A stretch of DNA of 64,000 nt from Alteromonas confluentis (GTDB taxonomy: Bacteria > Pseudomonadota > Gammaproteobacteria > Enterobacterales > Alteromonadaceae). The number at the start of each line of letters is the position of its first letter. The stretch's first letter is position 1. The stretch covers positions 62,001 through 126,000 of the forward strand of contig NZ_MDHN01000005.1 in NCBI RefSeq assembly GCF_001757105.1. The letters run 5' to 3'. A program made the translations under genes and the position numbers. Shown in pieces: positions 20,214-29,116 of this stretch. The notes beneath the pieces are model-generated. The model ran no database searches, had not been told where the DNA came from, and was given only the letters and a program-made list of their open reading frames with translations.

Positions 20214-20622
20214 ACTCGACGCGCGCTTACAGTCCGATACGGTGTTTGTAACCGATCTACCGCTTTGCCGTGTATTGCTGATGAATGACAGTCAGTTTCC
20301 CTGGCTCATTCTGGTGCCCCGAATTAACGATTTAGCAGAGTTGCACGAACTGGACGATGCGCAAACCGTGCAATATGTGGCGGAATCCCGCCTTACCAGT
20401 AAAGTGCTGCAAAAGGTATTTACACCTTATAAGCTCAATGTGGCAGCGTTGGGCAATGTCGTGCGTCAGTTGCACATTCATCACGTGGCCCGTTTTGAAA
20501 CCGATGTAGCATGGCCTGCACCTATTTGGGGGCGTCAGGCGGCAGTACCGTATAGCGCTGAAGCGTTGGCGGCAAATCTGGAACAATTACAATCTGCATT
20601 TTCAATGGAGGAAAAATTATGA
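20206..20622 (+). CDS. HIT-domain protein
   Basis: The 138-residue protein has a histidine-triad-like motif in [15 protein letters not shown]; in this gammaproteobacterial subgroup the spacing is H-x-H-H rather than the strict H-x-H-x-H. The upstream [17 protein letters not shown] segment matches the first HIT helix and strand. HIT proteins bind nucleotides and act as hydrolases or transferases; the substrate here is unknown. It overlaps astE by eight bases (ATG 20206 preceded by TGGAG) and its TGA overlaps the next ATG. Confidence 0.85.
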   Translation: MFKLDARLQSDTVFVTDLPLCRVLLMNDSQFPWLILVPRINDLAELHELDDAQTVQYVAESRLTSKVLQKVFTPYKLNVAALGNVVRQLHIHHVARFETDVAWPAPIWGRQAAVPYSAEALAANLEQLQSAFSMEEKL

Positions 20623-20942
20623 TTTTAACGACAACACCAGGTATCGAAGGCAAAACCATTACCCAGTACCACGGTATCGTCATCGGCGAAGCGGTGATGG
20701 GCGCAAACATCTTCAAAGATCTCTTTGCTTCTATCCGTGATATTGTGGGCGGTCGTTCAGGCTCGTATGAAGACGAGTTAACACGTGCCCGGAAATTAGC
20801 GTTTGCTGAGCTTGAGCAAGAAGCCAGACAAATGGGTGCAAATGCGGTTGTCGGCATCGATATTGATTATCAGGTGATTGGTGACAAGGGCAGCATGCTG
20901 ATGGTGAGCATCAGCGGTACTGCCGTGCGTATCACTGACTAG
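20619..20942 (+). CDS. YbjQ family (DUF74) protein
   Basis: This 107-residue protein is full length for the YbjQ/DUF74 family. Typical parts are [46 protein letters not shown] and [13 protein letters not shown]. Members form pentameric beta-barrel-like assemblies and are often called putative heavy-metal-binding, without firm function. ATG 20619 overlaps the HIT stop (ATGA), so it is coupled to the HIT and astE genes. Confidence 0.9.
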   Translation: MILTTTPGIEGKTITQYHGIVIGEAVMGANIFKDLFASIRDIVGGRSGSYEDELTRARKLAFAELEQEARQMGANAVVGIDIDYQVIGDKGSMLMVSISGTAVRITD

Positions 20943-20968
20943 TGCGAATATGAGAAATGAAGACGATT

Positions 20969-21112
20969 TTACTTGTCGTCTTCATCATCCCATTTACGGG
21001 GTGTAAAATCTTTCGGTACGTTAAACTTCTTCGACGAGCGCAGCAGCAGGATATTGCCGGCGATGAAGCCGATCACCAGCACGATAATGACAATCAGCCA
21101 GGTTGTACTCAT
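20969..21112 (-). CDS. Small single-pass membrane protein, DUF2897-like
   Basis: A 47-residue frame begins at ATG 21112, which overlaps the stop of the M15 peptidase gene (ATGA). It opens [20 protein letters not shown], one hydrophobic helix of about 20 residues, then LLLRSSKKFNVPKDF and an acidic end (WDDEDDK). This is the layout of the DUF2897 family of tiny inner-membrane proteins in marine gammaproteobacteria; its function is unknown. A hairpin (GAAGACGA 20959-20966 / TCGTCTTC 20976-20983) spans its last codons and may end the operon. It is the last gene of yffB-dapE-M15-DUF2897. Confidence 0.75.
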   Translation of the reverse strand: MSTTWLIVIIVLVIGFIAGNILLLRSSKKFNVPKDFTPRKWDDEDDK

Positions 21113-21786
21113 TTTATTCCCTCATTCAGCACGTAACGTTCGAACAATTCATCAATACGATTCAGTACCGCATCCTTGCCTTCCATGTCTGCTTTTTCAA
21201 GGGCTGAACGCAATGATTCCACACTGCGCTGCTGTTCAAACTGCATCGCTGTTTCGGTATGGCTCAGATGCCAAAGCTCAACAGCCACGCCGCCTTTATT
21301 TTCCAGAAACGGGCGATGAAAACCAAAATCACTAAGGTGTTTTTCCAGCCAGCAGGCTAATGTGAAGCAAGGCCCATTTTCGCGGTATTCTGCATCGACC
21401 AGTTCAAAATTTTGCCCCCAGTGCTGCACCGATTTACGGTCGAACACATCAATATCGGTACCCCAATGATGGCGACTGCCACCAGGCAGGGCAGACCAGG
21501 TGAGAATGGCATCAATTTTTTGGTTGTCATCAAGGGCTGCAAAATCAAGAGCAACGCCACTGGCATCATACAGCGTGGCCTCACCACGCCACTTGCGATT
21601 CCATATCGCTAACTGACGATAAAAATCCCGGTGGCTGCTCACTAACTGACAATCAATACCGTCATCTTTTGCCGCTTGTTGCATCGCCAGCCAGGGCCCA
21701 GCAACATCCTGGTGAATAACAAATTTGTCATCCACCGGTGTGAGATACGGGTTGTCGATACCGAGCCACACAGAATTTATATTCAT
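21109..21786 (-). CDS. M15-family D-alanyl-D-alanine carboxypeptidase-like protein
   Basis: ATG 21786 ([20 protein letters not shown]) overlaps the dapE stop (ATGA) and is preferred to an upstream start at 21855 inside dapE, giving 225 residues. The VanY/M15B zinc site is visible: [14 protein letters not shown], then [13 protein letters not shown] with histidine and aspartate ligands, and VELWHLSH with the catalytic glutamate and third ligand. Such enzymes trim D-Ala from peptidoglycan peptides. No signal peptide is evident, so it may act in the cytoplasm. It is coupled to dapE, which makes the diaminopimelate used in the same polymer. Confidence 0.85.
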   Translation of the reverse strand: MNINSVWLGIDNPYLTPVDDKFVIHQDVAGPWLAMQQAAKDDGIDCQLVSSHRDFYRQLAIWNRKWRGEATLYDASGVALDFAALDDNQKIDAILTWSALPGGSRHHWGTDIDVFDRKSVQHWGQNFELVDAEYRENGPCFTLACWLEKHLSDFGFHRPFLENKGGVAVELWHLSHTETAMQFEQQRSVESLRSALEKADMEGKDAVLNRIDELFERYVLNEGIK

Positions 21787-22910
21787 GCTAGTAAACGCAC
21801 CATCATCGCGTAATAGATCTCTGTTAGCGTTTCTAAATCTTTCATAGATACGCATTCATCGATTTTATGGATTGTTGCGTTTACCGGTCCGAGTTCAACA
21901 ACTTGCGCACCGGTAGGAGCGATAAAACGACCATCCGAAGTGCCACCTGCCGTGGAAAGCTCTGTTTCGCGACCGGTTACCGACGAAATGGCCGCCTGAG
22001 TGGCTTCTACCAACGCACCGGAATCGGTAAGAAATGGCTGACCGTTGAAAGTCCAGTCGATGTCATAATCAAGATTGTGCTTGTCCAGAATGGTGGTCAC
22101 GCGCTCGATGAGTTGCTGATCAGTCACTTCGGTAGAAAAACGGAAGTTAAAGCATACCTTGCAAGAGCCAGGGATCACATTACCGGCACCGGTGCCAGCA
22201 TTAATGTTGGAGATCTGAAAGCTGGTGGGCGGAAAGAAATCATTGCCGTTGTCCCAATGCGACTGGCTCAGTTCTGCTAACGCCGGGGCGGCGTCATGCA
22301 CCGGGTTTCTGGCAAGGTGCGGATAAGCCACGTGGCCCTGAATACCTTTTACCGTTAAATCACCGGTTAATGAACCACGACGACCGTTTTTCACCACGTC
22401 GCCCACTTCGGTAGTCGACGACGGTTCGCCCACAATACACCAGGTGATTTTTTCGTTACGGGCTTCCAAGGTGTCGATAACTCGAGTAGTCCCGTTAATA
22501 AATGGGCCTTCTTCATCACTGGTGATGAGATAAGCAATACTGCCTTTATGATTGGGGTAGTCGGCAACGAAGCGTCGTGTTGCTACCATCATGGCTGCCA
22601 GGCTGCCTTTCATATCGGCAGCGCCGCGGCCGTGCAGATAACCGTCTTTCTCGGTGGCAACAAAGGGGGGAGTCTGCCAGGCATCTTCCGGACCACTGGG
22701 TACCACGTCAGTATGGCCGGCAAAGCAAAATAACGGACCGTCTGTACCACGGCGAGACCACAGGTTAGTGGTATCTTCAAACACCATGTCTTCATGGCTA
22801 AAGCCAGACTCGTCTAGCCAGGCTTTCATGTATTCCTGACACCCGGCATCTTCAGGGGTAACGGAACGACGGTTTATCAGGTTTTTTGCGACATCAATGA
22901 CCAGGCTCAT
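21783..22910 (-). CDS. dapE: Succinyl-diaminopimelate desuccinylase (DapE)
   Basis: The 375-residue M20 peptidase-family enzyme matches DapE throughout. [17 protein letters not shown] holds the first zinc histidine, [14 protein letters not shown] the bridging aspartate, [12 protein letters not shown] the catalytic glutamate and [11 protein letters not shown] the last histidine. It hydrolyses N-succinyl-L,L-diaminopimelate in lysine and peptidoglycan-precursor synthesis. The upstream yffB stop and the dapE start share one base, and the downstream M15 gene overlaps its stop, so translation is coupled on both sides. The yffB-dapE pairing is common in gammaproteobacteria. Confidence 0.96.
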   Translation of the reverse strand: MSLVIDVAKNLINRRSVTPEDAGCQEYMKAWLDESGFSHEDMVFEDTTNLWSRRGTDGPLFCFAGHTDVVPSGPEDAWQTPPFVATEKDGYLHGRGAADMKGSLAAMMVATRRFVADYPNHKGSIAYLITSDEEGPFINGTTRVIDTLEARNEKITWCIVGEPSSTTEVGDVVKNGRRGSLTGDLTVKGIQGHVAYPHLARNPVHDAAPALAELSQSHWDNGNDFFPPTSFQISNINAGTGAGNVIPGSCKVCFNFRFSTEVTDQQLIERVTTILDKHNLDYDIDWTFNGQPFLTDSGALVEATQAAISSVTGRETELSTAGGTSDGRFIAPTGAQVVELGPVNATIHKIDECVSMKDLETLTEIYYAMMVRLLA

Positions 22911-23254
22911 CAGGCAAATATCTCCTCATATTGTGCAGGCTTGAAGCCTAAATAATAATTGCCGTTATGAATAAGCACCGGACGCTTGATCATCGCTGGG
23001 TATTCCAGCATCAACCCGAGGGCATTGTCTTTATTCAGGTTGTTTTTCTGTTCGTCTGTTAGCTGCCTGAAGGTGGTGCCTCGCTTGTTTAGCAGGCTTT
23101 CCCAACCAAGGGCGGCTTCAGTTTCTGCCAGCCAGCCTGCTTCCAGGCCATCTTTACGGTAATCGTGGTAGGTAAAGGAGATATCATTCTGTTCCAGCCA
23201 CTTTTTGGCTTTTTTAATCGTATCGCAATTGCTGATACCGAATAGCTTGGTCAT
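22910..23254 (-). CDS. yffB: ArsC/Spx-family protein YffB
   Basis: The 114-residue thioredoxin-fold protein begins [20 protein letters not shown], with a single cysteine at the arsenate-reductase position and no CxxC pair. The conserved KRPVLIHNG segment near the C-terminus is present. YffB proteins resemble arsenate reductase but have no confirmed arsenate activity; a glutathione-dependent thiol role has been suggested. It is the first gene of the yffB-dapE-M15-DUF2897 operon. Confidence 0.9.
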   Translation of the reverse strand: MTKLFGISNCDTIKKAKKWLEQNDISFTYHDYRKDGLEAGWLAETEAALGWESLLNKRGTTFRQLTDEQKNNLNKDNALGLMLEYPAMIKRPVLIHNGNYYLGFKPAQYEEIFA

Positions 23255-23360
23255 AGTAGTTCAACATCGAAGGGAGAATGGCGGTCAGTCTAATTAACTG
23301 CAAGCGACGGTGCAACTACACAACGTAGAATGGTTGGCCAGATGAGCAGAGGGGTGAAAA

Positions 23361-23392
23361 TTTTTACGGCTCCCGAATTGCTCGGTGAGCCG
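23361..23392 (-). terminator. Hairpin after the alpha-E gene
   Basis: CGGCTC (23367-23372) pairs with GAGCCG (23387-23392), and an inner CCGA/TCGG pair extends the stem. On the minus strand it is followed by TAAAAATTTT, a weak tail. It would end the ATP-grasp/alpha-E operon. Confidence 0.5.
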
Positions 23393-23408
23393 CAAGTTAC
23401 ATAGTTTT

Positions 23409-24329
23409 CTAAAAGTACGCCTTATTTACTGCCAGATGAATGTCCATCAAACCCGCTTGTATTTCATCAATGACATGATGCAGAGACTCTTGGGTCAACG
23501 TATGAATATCGAGCTTTTCTACGATAGTTGAGAGCTGCTCAAACTGGTCACAGACGGCATCGGACTGCGGTAATTCTTCCAGACATTTTTTAATCTGATG
23601 GACAGAATGACAAATACTACGCGGAAAGGAATGGCGCTTGAGTAAAAATTCCAGCACGTCGGTGCGGTTTACCCGCAAGCGCATTTCCTGGCGGTACATT
23701 TGATAGGCCGACAGTGATTTAAGCACGCCAATCCACTGAATATTCTCAAAAGCCGGGTGTTCGTCAGCCATTTGAGGTAGCAAGGATGCTGAGCGCACAT
23801 CAATGATACGGGAGGTCATGTCGCAGCGTTCCAGGTGTCTGCCTAAGCGCAGAAACGCATAAGCGTCATCCCGGTTCATGGTGCCACCCACCAAACCGGT
23901 AATAGTCTGGTTGGCTTTAATTATCTTATTCAGGCAATTAAAGCGGTGACGGCGGGTAAGCACGCTTTGGCCATCGGCTTTGGCTTGCAAGTGAATATTG
24001 TTTATTTCTTCCCAGGCTTCAGAAGGGATAATCTCGCGGACAATGCGGGCATTTTCACGAGCGGCTGCCAGTGAATTGATGATAGAGCCCGGATTGTTCG
24101 GGTCGGTCACCATAAAACGAATAACGCTTTTTTCATCAGCAGATTCATAGTTGGCGTAGAAGTTTTCGCGGATTGATAAAATATCCACGATGGGTTCCCA
24201 GCCAAGCGGCACGCTGCGAGGTAAATCTAACAGTAGGTGTGTATTTACCTGTATGAGGCGAGCAGTATTTTCGGCGCGCTCAAGATAGCGGGCCATCCAA
24301 TAAATGTGATTTGCTACGCGGGACAACAT
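23409..24329 (-). CDS. Alpha-E domain protein (DUF403) of the Anbu neighbourhood
   Basis: The start is ATG 24329 (MLSRVANHIYWMARYLERAE), two bases beyond the ATP-grasp stop; the longer frame runs into that gene. The 306-residue protein is almost entirely helical, and its N-terminal signature is characteristic of the alpha-E family. Such proteins nearly always accompany a circularly permuted ATP-grasp protein and frequently Anbu and a transglutaminase-like protein, but have no proven biochemical activity. It is assumed to work in complex with its upstream partner. Confidence 0.92.
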   Translation of the reverse strand: MLSRVANHIYWMARYLERAENTARLIQVNTHLLLDLPRSVPLGWEPIVDILSIRENFYANYESADEKSVIRFMVTDPNNPGSIINSLAAARENARIVREIIPSEAWEEINNIHLQAKADGQSVLTRRHRFNCLNKIIKANQTITGLVGGTMNRDDAYAFLRLGRHLERCDMTSRIIDVRSASLLPQMADEHPAFENIQWIGVLKSLSAYQMYRQEMRLRVNRTDVLEFLLKRHSFPRSICHSVHQIKKCLEELPQSDAVCDQFEQLSTIVEKLDIHTLTQESLHHVIDEIQAGLMDIHLAVNKAYF

Positions 24330-24330
24330 C

Positions 24331-25785
24331 TTATTCGCCCTCCATGTCGACAATCCAAGTGTCTTTACTGCCGCCACCCTGAGACGAGTTCACAACGGTA
24401 GAGCCTTTTCGCATGGCAACCCGGGTCAGTCCACCGGTGGTCACAGAAATATCTTCTCCAGATAGAATAAAGGGGCGTAGGTCAAGGTGGCGCGCTTCGG
24501 CTTTATTGCCAATCAATGTGGGCGCTGTGGATAGCAGCAACATGGGTTGGGCCACATAGTTACGGGGATCGCGGCGAATGAGGCGAACAAATTTTTCTCG
24601 TTCAGCCTTAGTGGCGTGAGGACCAATCAGCATGCCGTAGCCACCCGATTCATTAGCGGGCTTTACTACCATTTCATCAATGTGTTCAATGACATAATCC
24701 CGCTCATCTTTATTGATGCACTTGTAGGTAGGTACGTTTTGCAACAGCGGTTCTTCATTAAGATAGAAGCGAATAATATCTGGCACAAAGGCATACACCA
24801 CTTTGTCGTCGGCTACGCCGGCACCAGGGGCATTCGCCAAGCCAACATTACCGGCTTTCCAGGCACGCATTAGGCCGGGTACACCTAGCATGGAGTCTTC
24901 GTGAAACACTTCCGGGTCGAGAAAGGCGTCATCGATGCGACGATAAATAACGTCCACCCGAGATAACCCTTCGACAGTGCGCATATACACAATGTCATCG
25001 TCATCTACCTCGAGATCGCTGCCGACAACCAATTCTGCACCCATTTGTTGCGCCAGATAAGCGTGTTCGAAATAGGCAGAGTTATAAATACCCGGTGTGA
25101 GCACCACAATCTCAGGCTGCGCCACTTCACGGGGGGATAACTGACAAAGCATGTCATAAAGTTCTGAAGGGTAGTCATCGACCGGCAGAATGTTGTATTT
25201 CTCAAACATGTCCGGAAAAACACGCTTCATTACATGACGATTTTCCAGCATGTAAGACACACCGGAAGGCACCCTCAGGTTGTCTTCCAGCACGTAAACC
25301 GTACCGTGCTGATCGCGTACTAAATCAGAACCACAAATGTGCGCCCATACGCCGTGTTTGGGTTTTACCCCTAAACACTCCGGCAGAAAGTTTTTGGAAT
25401 TAATGAGAATGTCTTCAGGCACAATACCAGCACCCAAAATACGCTGCTCGTTATACAAATCGTCGATGAACATGTTGAGCGCTTTCACCCGTTGTTTCAG
25501 GCCAAGCTCAATTTGTTGCCATTCTTTTTTGTCGATAATGCGAGGGATAATATCGAAAGGCCAGGCTCTGTCGATGGAGCCTTCTTCTTCGGTGTACACG
25601 GTGAATGTAATACCCATCACGTGAATGGCTGTGCTGGCCGCCACCCGGTACTCTTCGATATCTTTGTCGGATAATCCCCTGAGGTATGAGCACAAATCTA
25701 CCGCTGCTTCTCTTGGCTTATTTCTGCCTTTGATTAGCTCGTCATAAAATGGGCCCGTAGCATAGTTTCCCCATCTGATTGCCAT
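24331..25785 (-). CDS. Circularly permuted ATP-grasp protein (DUF404/DUF407)
   Basis: The 484-residue protein starts MAIRWGNYATGPFYDELIKG. It has segments typical of this family: TFTVYTEEEGSIDRAWPFDIIPR, LEDNLRVPSGVSYMLENR, DVIYRRIDDAFLDP and VVKPANESGGYGMLIGPHA, the last being a likely nucleotide-binding loop. ATP-grasp enzymes ligate a carboxylate to an amine or thiol; these members are thought to make an unknown peptide-like bond. It is divergent from the Anbu gene across about 180 bases and forms an operon with the alpha-E gene, so it belongs to the same functional set. Confidence 0.92.
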   Translation of the reverse strand: MAIRWGNYATGPFYDELIKGRNKPREAAVDLCSYLRGLSDKDIEEYRVAASTAIHVMGITFTVYTEEEGSIDRAWPFDIIPRIIDKKEWQQIELGLKQRVKALNMFIDDLYNEQRILGAGIVPEDILINSKNFLPECLGVKPKHGVWAHICGSDLVRDQHGTVYVLEDNLRVPSGVSYMLENRHVMKRVFPDMFEKYNILPVDDYPSELYDMLCQLSPREVAQPEIVVLTPGIYNSAYFEHAYLAQQMGAELVVGSDLEVDDDDIVYMRTVEGLSRVDVIYRRIDDAFLDPEVFHEDSMLGVPGLMRAWKAGNVGLANAPGAGVADDKVVYAFVPDIIRFYLNEEPLLQNVPTYKCINKDERDYVIEHIDEMVVKPANESGGYGMLIGPHATKAEREKFVRLIRRDPRNYVAQPMLLLSTAPTLIGNKAEARHLDLRPFILSGEDISVTTGGLTRVAMRKGSTVVNSSQGGGSKDTWIVDMEGE

Positions 25786-25966
25786 GGGCTATTCCTTCAG
25801 TTTTATTACAATGATCCAGTTATACTTATCTAACTCGCTTTTTGACCAAAAATCAATCGCTAATAATAAGGTTTAGTATAGTTTTTGATTGCGTTCAGAC
25901 GCGTGTGGATGCATGCTTGGCAGCGGAGTTAAATCCTTGTGTTTCTACTGTTACGAAAGGTGAGTT

Positions 25967-26713
25967 GTGACTTATTGTGTTGCTATAAAAGTGAATAAAG
26001 GGCTGGTATTTGCTTCGGATTCACGGACTAACGCGGGTGTGGACTACATTGCTACTTACAGCAAAATGTGGCGGTTCAACTGGGAAGGCGATCGCAGTAT
26101 TGTGCTGCTCACGTCGGGCAGTCTAGCCACATCCCAGGCGGTGGTCAATGCGGTGAAGCGGGATCTTGAAAACCCGGCGGCCAAATTTAACCTGCGATCG
26201 GGAAAGCACCTGCATGAGTTGGCAGAATACGTGGGCAAGCTTAGTCAGGCTGAACAAAAACAACATGCCGAAGCGATGGAACGTTCGGGCAGTAGCAACG
26301 AGTCTAATTTTATTATCGGCGGCCAGATCGCCGGCCAGTCACCAGAGATTTTCCTTATTTATCCCCAGGGTAATTATATCTCAGCGTCAGATGACACGCC
26401 GTATCTGCAAATTGGTGAGAACAAATACGGTAAGCCCATTCTTGATCGCATTATATCCGGCGCGACTTCGCTGGAAGATGCGGCACGCTGTGCCATGGTG
26501 TCACTGGATTCCACGATTCGCAGTAATATTTCTGTGGGGCCGCCTATTGAACTGGCAATTCATACGGTGAATCAGATAGAAGAGCCATATCATCAGACAT
26601 TTACCATGAACAGCACGATGTACAAGTCGCTGCAGAAACACTGGACCGAAGGGCTTAAGCGAGCATTTAATCGGTTGCCGCGGTTTGAGTGGGAAAAAAA
26701 GAAAGAATCGTAA
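25967..26713 (+). CDS. Anbu, proteasome-type peptidase
   Basis: The start is GTG 25967, after AAAGGTGAG. The protein begins MTYCVAIKVNKGLVFASDSR, so removal of the initiator methionine exposes a threonine nucleophile. An aspartate (ASDSR) and a lysine (YSKMW) lie where proteasome beta subunits and HslV have their catalytic Asp and Lys. Its 248 residues are longer than HslV, as usual for Anbu (ancestral beta subunit). Anbu forms open helical assemblies and its protein substrates are unknown. ATP-grasp and alpha-E partners are divergent from it and a metallopeptidase gene converges on it. Confidence 0.9.
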   Translation: MTYCVAIKVNKGLVFASDSRTNAGVDYIATYSKMWRFNWEGDRSIVLLTSGSLATSQAVVNAVKRDLENPAAKFNLRSGKHLHELAEYVGKLSQAEQKQHAEAMERSGSSNESNFIIGGQIAGQSPEIFLIYPQGNYISASDDTPYLQIGENKYGKPILDRIISGATSLEDAARCAMVSLDSTIRSNISVGPPIELAIHTVNQIEEPYHQTFTMNSTMYKSLQKHWTEGLKRAFNRLPRFEWEKKKES

Positions 26714-26718
26714 TTGGA

Positions 26719-26745
26719 AAATGGCACCCACAGGGTGCCGTTTTA
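26719..26745. terminator. Bidirectional terminator between Anbu and metallopeptidase genes
   Basis: GGCACCC (26723-26729) and GGGTGCC (26733-26739) form a 7-bp stem with a 3-base loop. GTTTTAAT follows on the plus strand and ATTTTCC on the minus strand, so it can serve both convergent genes. Confidence 0.7.
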
Positions 26746-26761
26746 ATATGACCTGAAAAAG

Positions 26762-27832
26762 CTAAAGTTGTTCATGAAGCAGGTTGTGAATAAATGCCAG
26801 CTTATACTTAGCTGGTTCAGTTATTACAAATGGGTAGGCATCGTCCTGGCCCATGCTGCGGTTCAAAGCGTTTAACACGGTTGTAAGGCGACACCAGTCT
26901 TCATAAATTTTGTCAAAATCTGTTTCTGCACTGCGACGATAACGTTCTGCCAGGGGGTTGCACAACTGGTTCTGCAAAATATTCACGCCGTAGTCGTTGG
27001 CCGTTTCAAGGGTGTCTACAATGTGCAGGTAATGTGCCCAGCTTTCCGCCCAGTCCTCCCAGGGATGCATACTGGCATATGCACTGATAAAGTTAACATA
27101 CCAGTTATGGACGGGTCCGTTCGCGTAATAGGTATCCATAGCATCGGTATAACTGAGTCGTTCGTCGCCGAACAGTTTACGATACTCGTCAATGTGCCGG
27201 GTGCCGCGGACTAATGTATCCCAGTAATAATGCCCGGATTCATGTCTGAAGTGCCCGATGAGCGTACGATAGCTTTCGTTAAGCTCATCGCGCATCTTAA
27301 TTCGGGATTCATCCTCTGCCTCTTTCAGGTTCAGCGTAATAATGCCGTTACAATGGCCGGTGATTACGGTGGATTTTACTGTGAGCTCCTCACCAAATTC
27401 GTCTTCGGTAACATCTTCGAGAAAACGGAATTTCATCCCCTTTGAATCCGGGGTGGTTTGCTGGCTGGTATCCAGTCTCAGTTTTCGCAATGTGTAGAGC
27501 AGCCGGCGTTTTGCCTGTTCCATATTGAACCACAAAGACATGTTATCAGGCTTGGATAAATCGGGAATGGTTTCGGTCAGGCGGCAGGATTCGCAAAGCG
27601 ACTCTTGGTCCTCAACTGGAAGTAGCCAGTTGCATACATTATTGTGGCTGTAATTGCTGCATGGACGGTATTGGTTGCCATTCAGACAACTTACCCAATG
27701 ACCGTCGTTGCTTACGTCACAGGCCGTGAGCGTCATTTCCTCACTGATAAATCCGAGGGGACGATGACAAACCAGGCATTCTGAGTTAGCAAAATACAGC
27801 GTGTTACCGCATTCGCACAGGAAATTTCTCAC
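26762..27832 (-). CDS. Zinc-ribbon plus zincin-like metallopeptidase (COG4307 type)
   Basis: This 356-residue protein starts with a zinc-ribbon-like cysteine set (CECGNTLYFANSECLVCHRP) and has further cysteine pairs around residues 38-85. The catalytic motif HESGH lies near residue 200 in IGHFRHESGHYYW, and a conserved HPWEDWAESWAHYLHIVDT segment follows. This matches the putative zinc-binding metallopeptidases repeatedly found with Anbu, ATP-grasp and alpha-E genes. Substrate and partners are unknown. No signal peptide is present, so it is probably cytoplasmic. Confidence 0.85.
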   Translation of the reverse strand: MRNFLCECGNTLYFANSECLVCHRPLGFISEEMTLTACDVSNDGHWVSCLNGNQYRPCSNYSHNNVCNWLLPVEDQESLCESCRLTETIPDLSKPDNMSLWFNMEQAKRRLLYTLRKLRLDTSQQTTPDSKGMKFRFLEDVTEDEFGEELTVKSTVITGHCNGIITLNLKEAEDESRIKMRDELNESYRTLIGHFRHESGHYYWDTLVRGTRHIDEYRKLFGDERLSYTDAMDTYYANGPVHNWYVNFISAYASMHPWEDWAESWAHYLHIVDTLETANDYGVNILQNQLCNPLAERYRRSAETDFDKIYEDWCRLTTVLNALNRSMGQDDAYPFVITEPAKYKLAFIHNLLHEQL

Positions 27833-27929
27833 GTTAAAGCCTTTGTGAACGATATGAATTTAGGAATTTATAGCATGTTTACGTGAATAACGTATGAAGT
27901 GCTATTAAAAATTATCAGATTGATACGGA

Positions 27930-28430
27930 CTAAATGTAAATATGGATTAACGGGTCTTCTGCGGCAACGAACTGCTGAAGATGGCTAGCAACCACCGCCT
28001 TACACTTATCGCCATTTCGAACGCATATTACTCCGGTGGGTTCAAAGCCTTGTTGTTTCAGCCATTGTGGCTGAAGGTGCATCAGTGGTGTACCTGCTTT
28101 TACTTTCTGGCCCCTTTTCACTAAACGCTCGCATTTTTCTCCCATCAAGTGGTGCGGGTGTGGTAGCAGGTTAATCCACAATTTCAGCCCGTAGCCGGTT
28201 TTAACCTTAAGTTCATAACCGCTTTCTGGTATGGATTCGATCAAGCAGTCTGCAGGCGCAAATACGGTATGTCCGCTATATCTGAAAGCCATTGTTGCGC
28301 CCCACATGCCAGCTTTATGCAAAGGAAGGTTGAGCGCGCCCAGGTCAATGCGGCTGCCATTTACCGGAGAGTTTACAACAAACTCTCGTTGATATTGTTG
28401 GGGGGCGGTAGTCGAAAATCCGTGAGTCAT
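27930..28430 (-). CDS. PTS EIIA-Glc-like protein lacking the active-site histidines
   Basis: The 166-residue protein has the duplicated-hybrid barrel pattern of EIIA-Glc: HTVFAPADCLIESI, KTGYGLKLWINLLP, MGEKCERLVKRGQKVKAGTP and a final PLIHIYI. Where EIIA-Glc has the phosphorylated histidine in FVHFG this protein reads LWINLL, and the other active-site histidine position is also changed. It is therefore unlikely to carry phosphate and may have become a structural or regulatory protein. It lies six bases after the ACT-domain gene, probably in one operon. No PTS EI, HPr or EIIBC gene is nearby. Confidence 0.65.
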   Translation of the reverse strand: MTHGFSTTAPQQYQREFVVNSPVNGSRIDLGALNLPLHKAGMWGATMAFRYSGHTVFAPADCLIESIPESGYELKVKTGYGLKLWINLLPHPHHLMGEKCERLVKRGQKVKAGTPLMHLQPQWLKQQGFEPTGVICVRNGDKCKAVVASHLQQFVAAEDPLIHIYI

Positions 28431-28436
28431 AGTGCG

Positions 28437-28823
28437 TTACTGCTCGATAATGGTGTAACCGTCTTCGCTAAGTGCGCTAATGGCATCGTTTAGTTTATCT
28501 GCTTTTACCAGAAAAAAATCCGTGTCGAAAGTAGACACAATAAACATACTCACTTTTGCGTTGGCCAATACGGTGCCGAGATTTGCCATAATACCCACCA
28601 TAGATAACTCCAGCGGGCCAAGCAGTTCAAGCGCGCGCCAGCCTTCATCCGATTCAAGAGACATCAGCTTAACCGAAGAGGGCACCACAACAGAGAGCGT
28701 GTCTTCCGTTTTGCCAATAAAATAATAATCGCTGCTCAGGACAGATGCAGGAATAGCTGAGTGAGGGTCAAAGGCATGAATGGTAAATTCACTTTTAATC
28801 ACGGCAAGCGTTTGTTTGGTCAT
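28437..28823 (-). CDS. ACT-domain protein (CASTOR/ACT_7-like)
   Basis: The 128-residue protein has two ACT-like repeats. FTIHAFDPHSAIP and YYFIGKTEDTLSVVVPS form the first, and ELLGPLELSMVGIMANLGTVLANAKVSMFIVSTFDTDFFLV the second. The latter is the hallmark of the small ACT proteins related to the amino-acid-sensing CASTOR fold. They probably bind an amino acid; the ligand and target are unknown. The EIIA-like gene follows closely in the same direction. Confidence 0.8.
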   Translation of the reverse strand: MTKQTLAVIKSEFTIHAFDPHSAIPASVLSSDYYFIGKTEDTLSVVVPSSVKLMSLESDEGWRALELLGPLELSMVGIMANLGTVLANAKVSMFIVSTFDTDFFLVKADKLNDAISALSEDGYTIIEQ

Positions 28824-29116
28824 GCTTAAAATTCAGTTTTTGAGAGAAACTCATTAAATCACTATCGTTGAATAACTTCCACGTGTTATCCACTTTATCT
28901 GTGGATAAGTTTGTTGAGTAGTGTGTGTGGAATTTGTAACTCTATGATTTTATGCGCTAAAAAAAGGTGGTCAAAACATGTTCAGTGGATAACTGTTGCG
29001 AATTTCCAAGCATTTTCCACAATCGGTGTCTACCTCTGCGCGAAAAAAAATGTGAAAAAAAGCGAAATTCTTTAAGCTGTTCGTCTTGACTCTTCATTTT
29101 ATCTCTGGAGCAGAAA
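28824..29116. other. AT-rich gap with a cluster of four DnaA-box-like 9-mers
   Basis: This 293-base divergent gap contains TTATCCACT (28886-28894), TGTGGATAA (28900-28908, an exact DnaA box on the minus strand), AGTGGATAA (28984-28992, minus strand TTATCCACT) and TTTTCCACA (29013-29021). The first two lie head to head five bases apart. The intervening DNA is AT-rich. No replication genes flank it, so it is more likely a DnaA-binding regulatory cluster or chance than the chromosomal origin. Confidence 0.45.

Noticed and set aside
28886-29021. Chromosomal replication origin
   Set aside because: DnaA-like boxes are present, but there is no dnaA, dnaN, mnmG, parAB or typical 13-mer array nearby.
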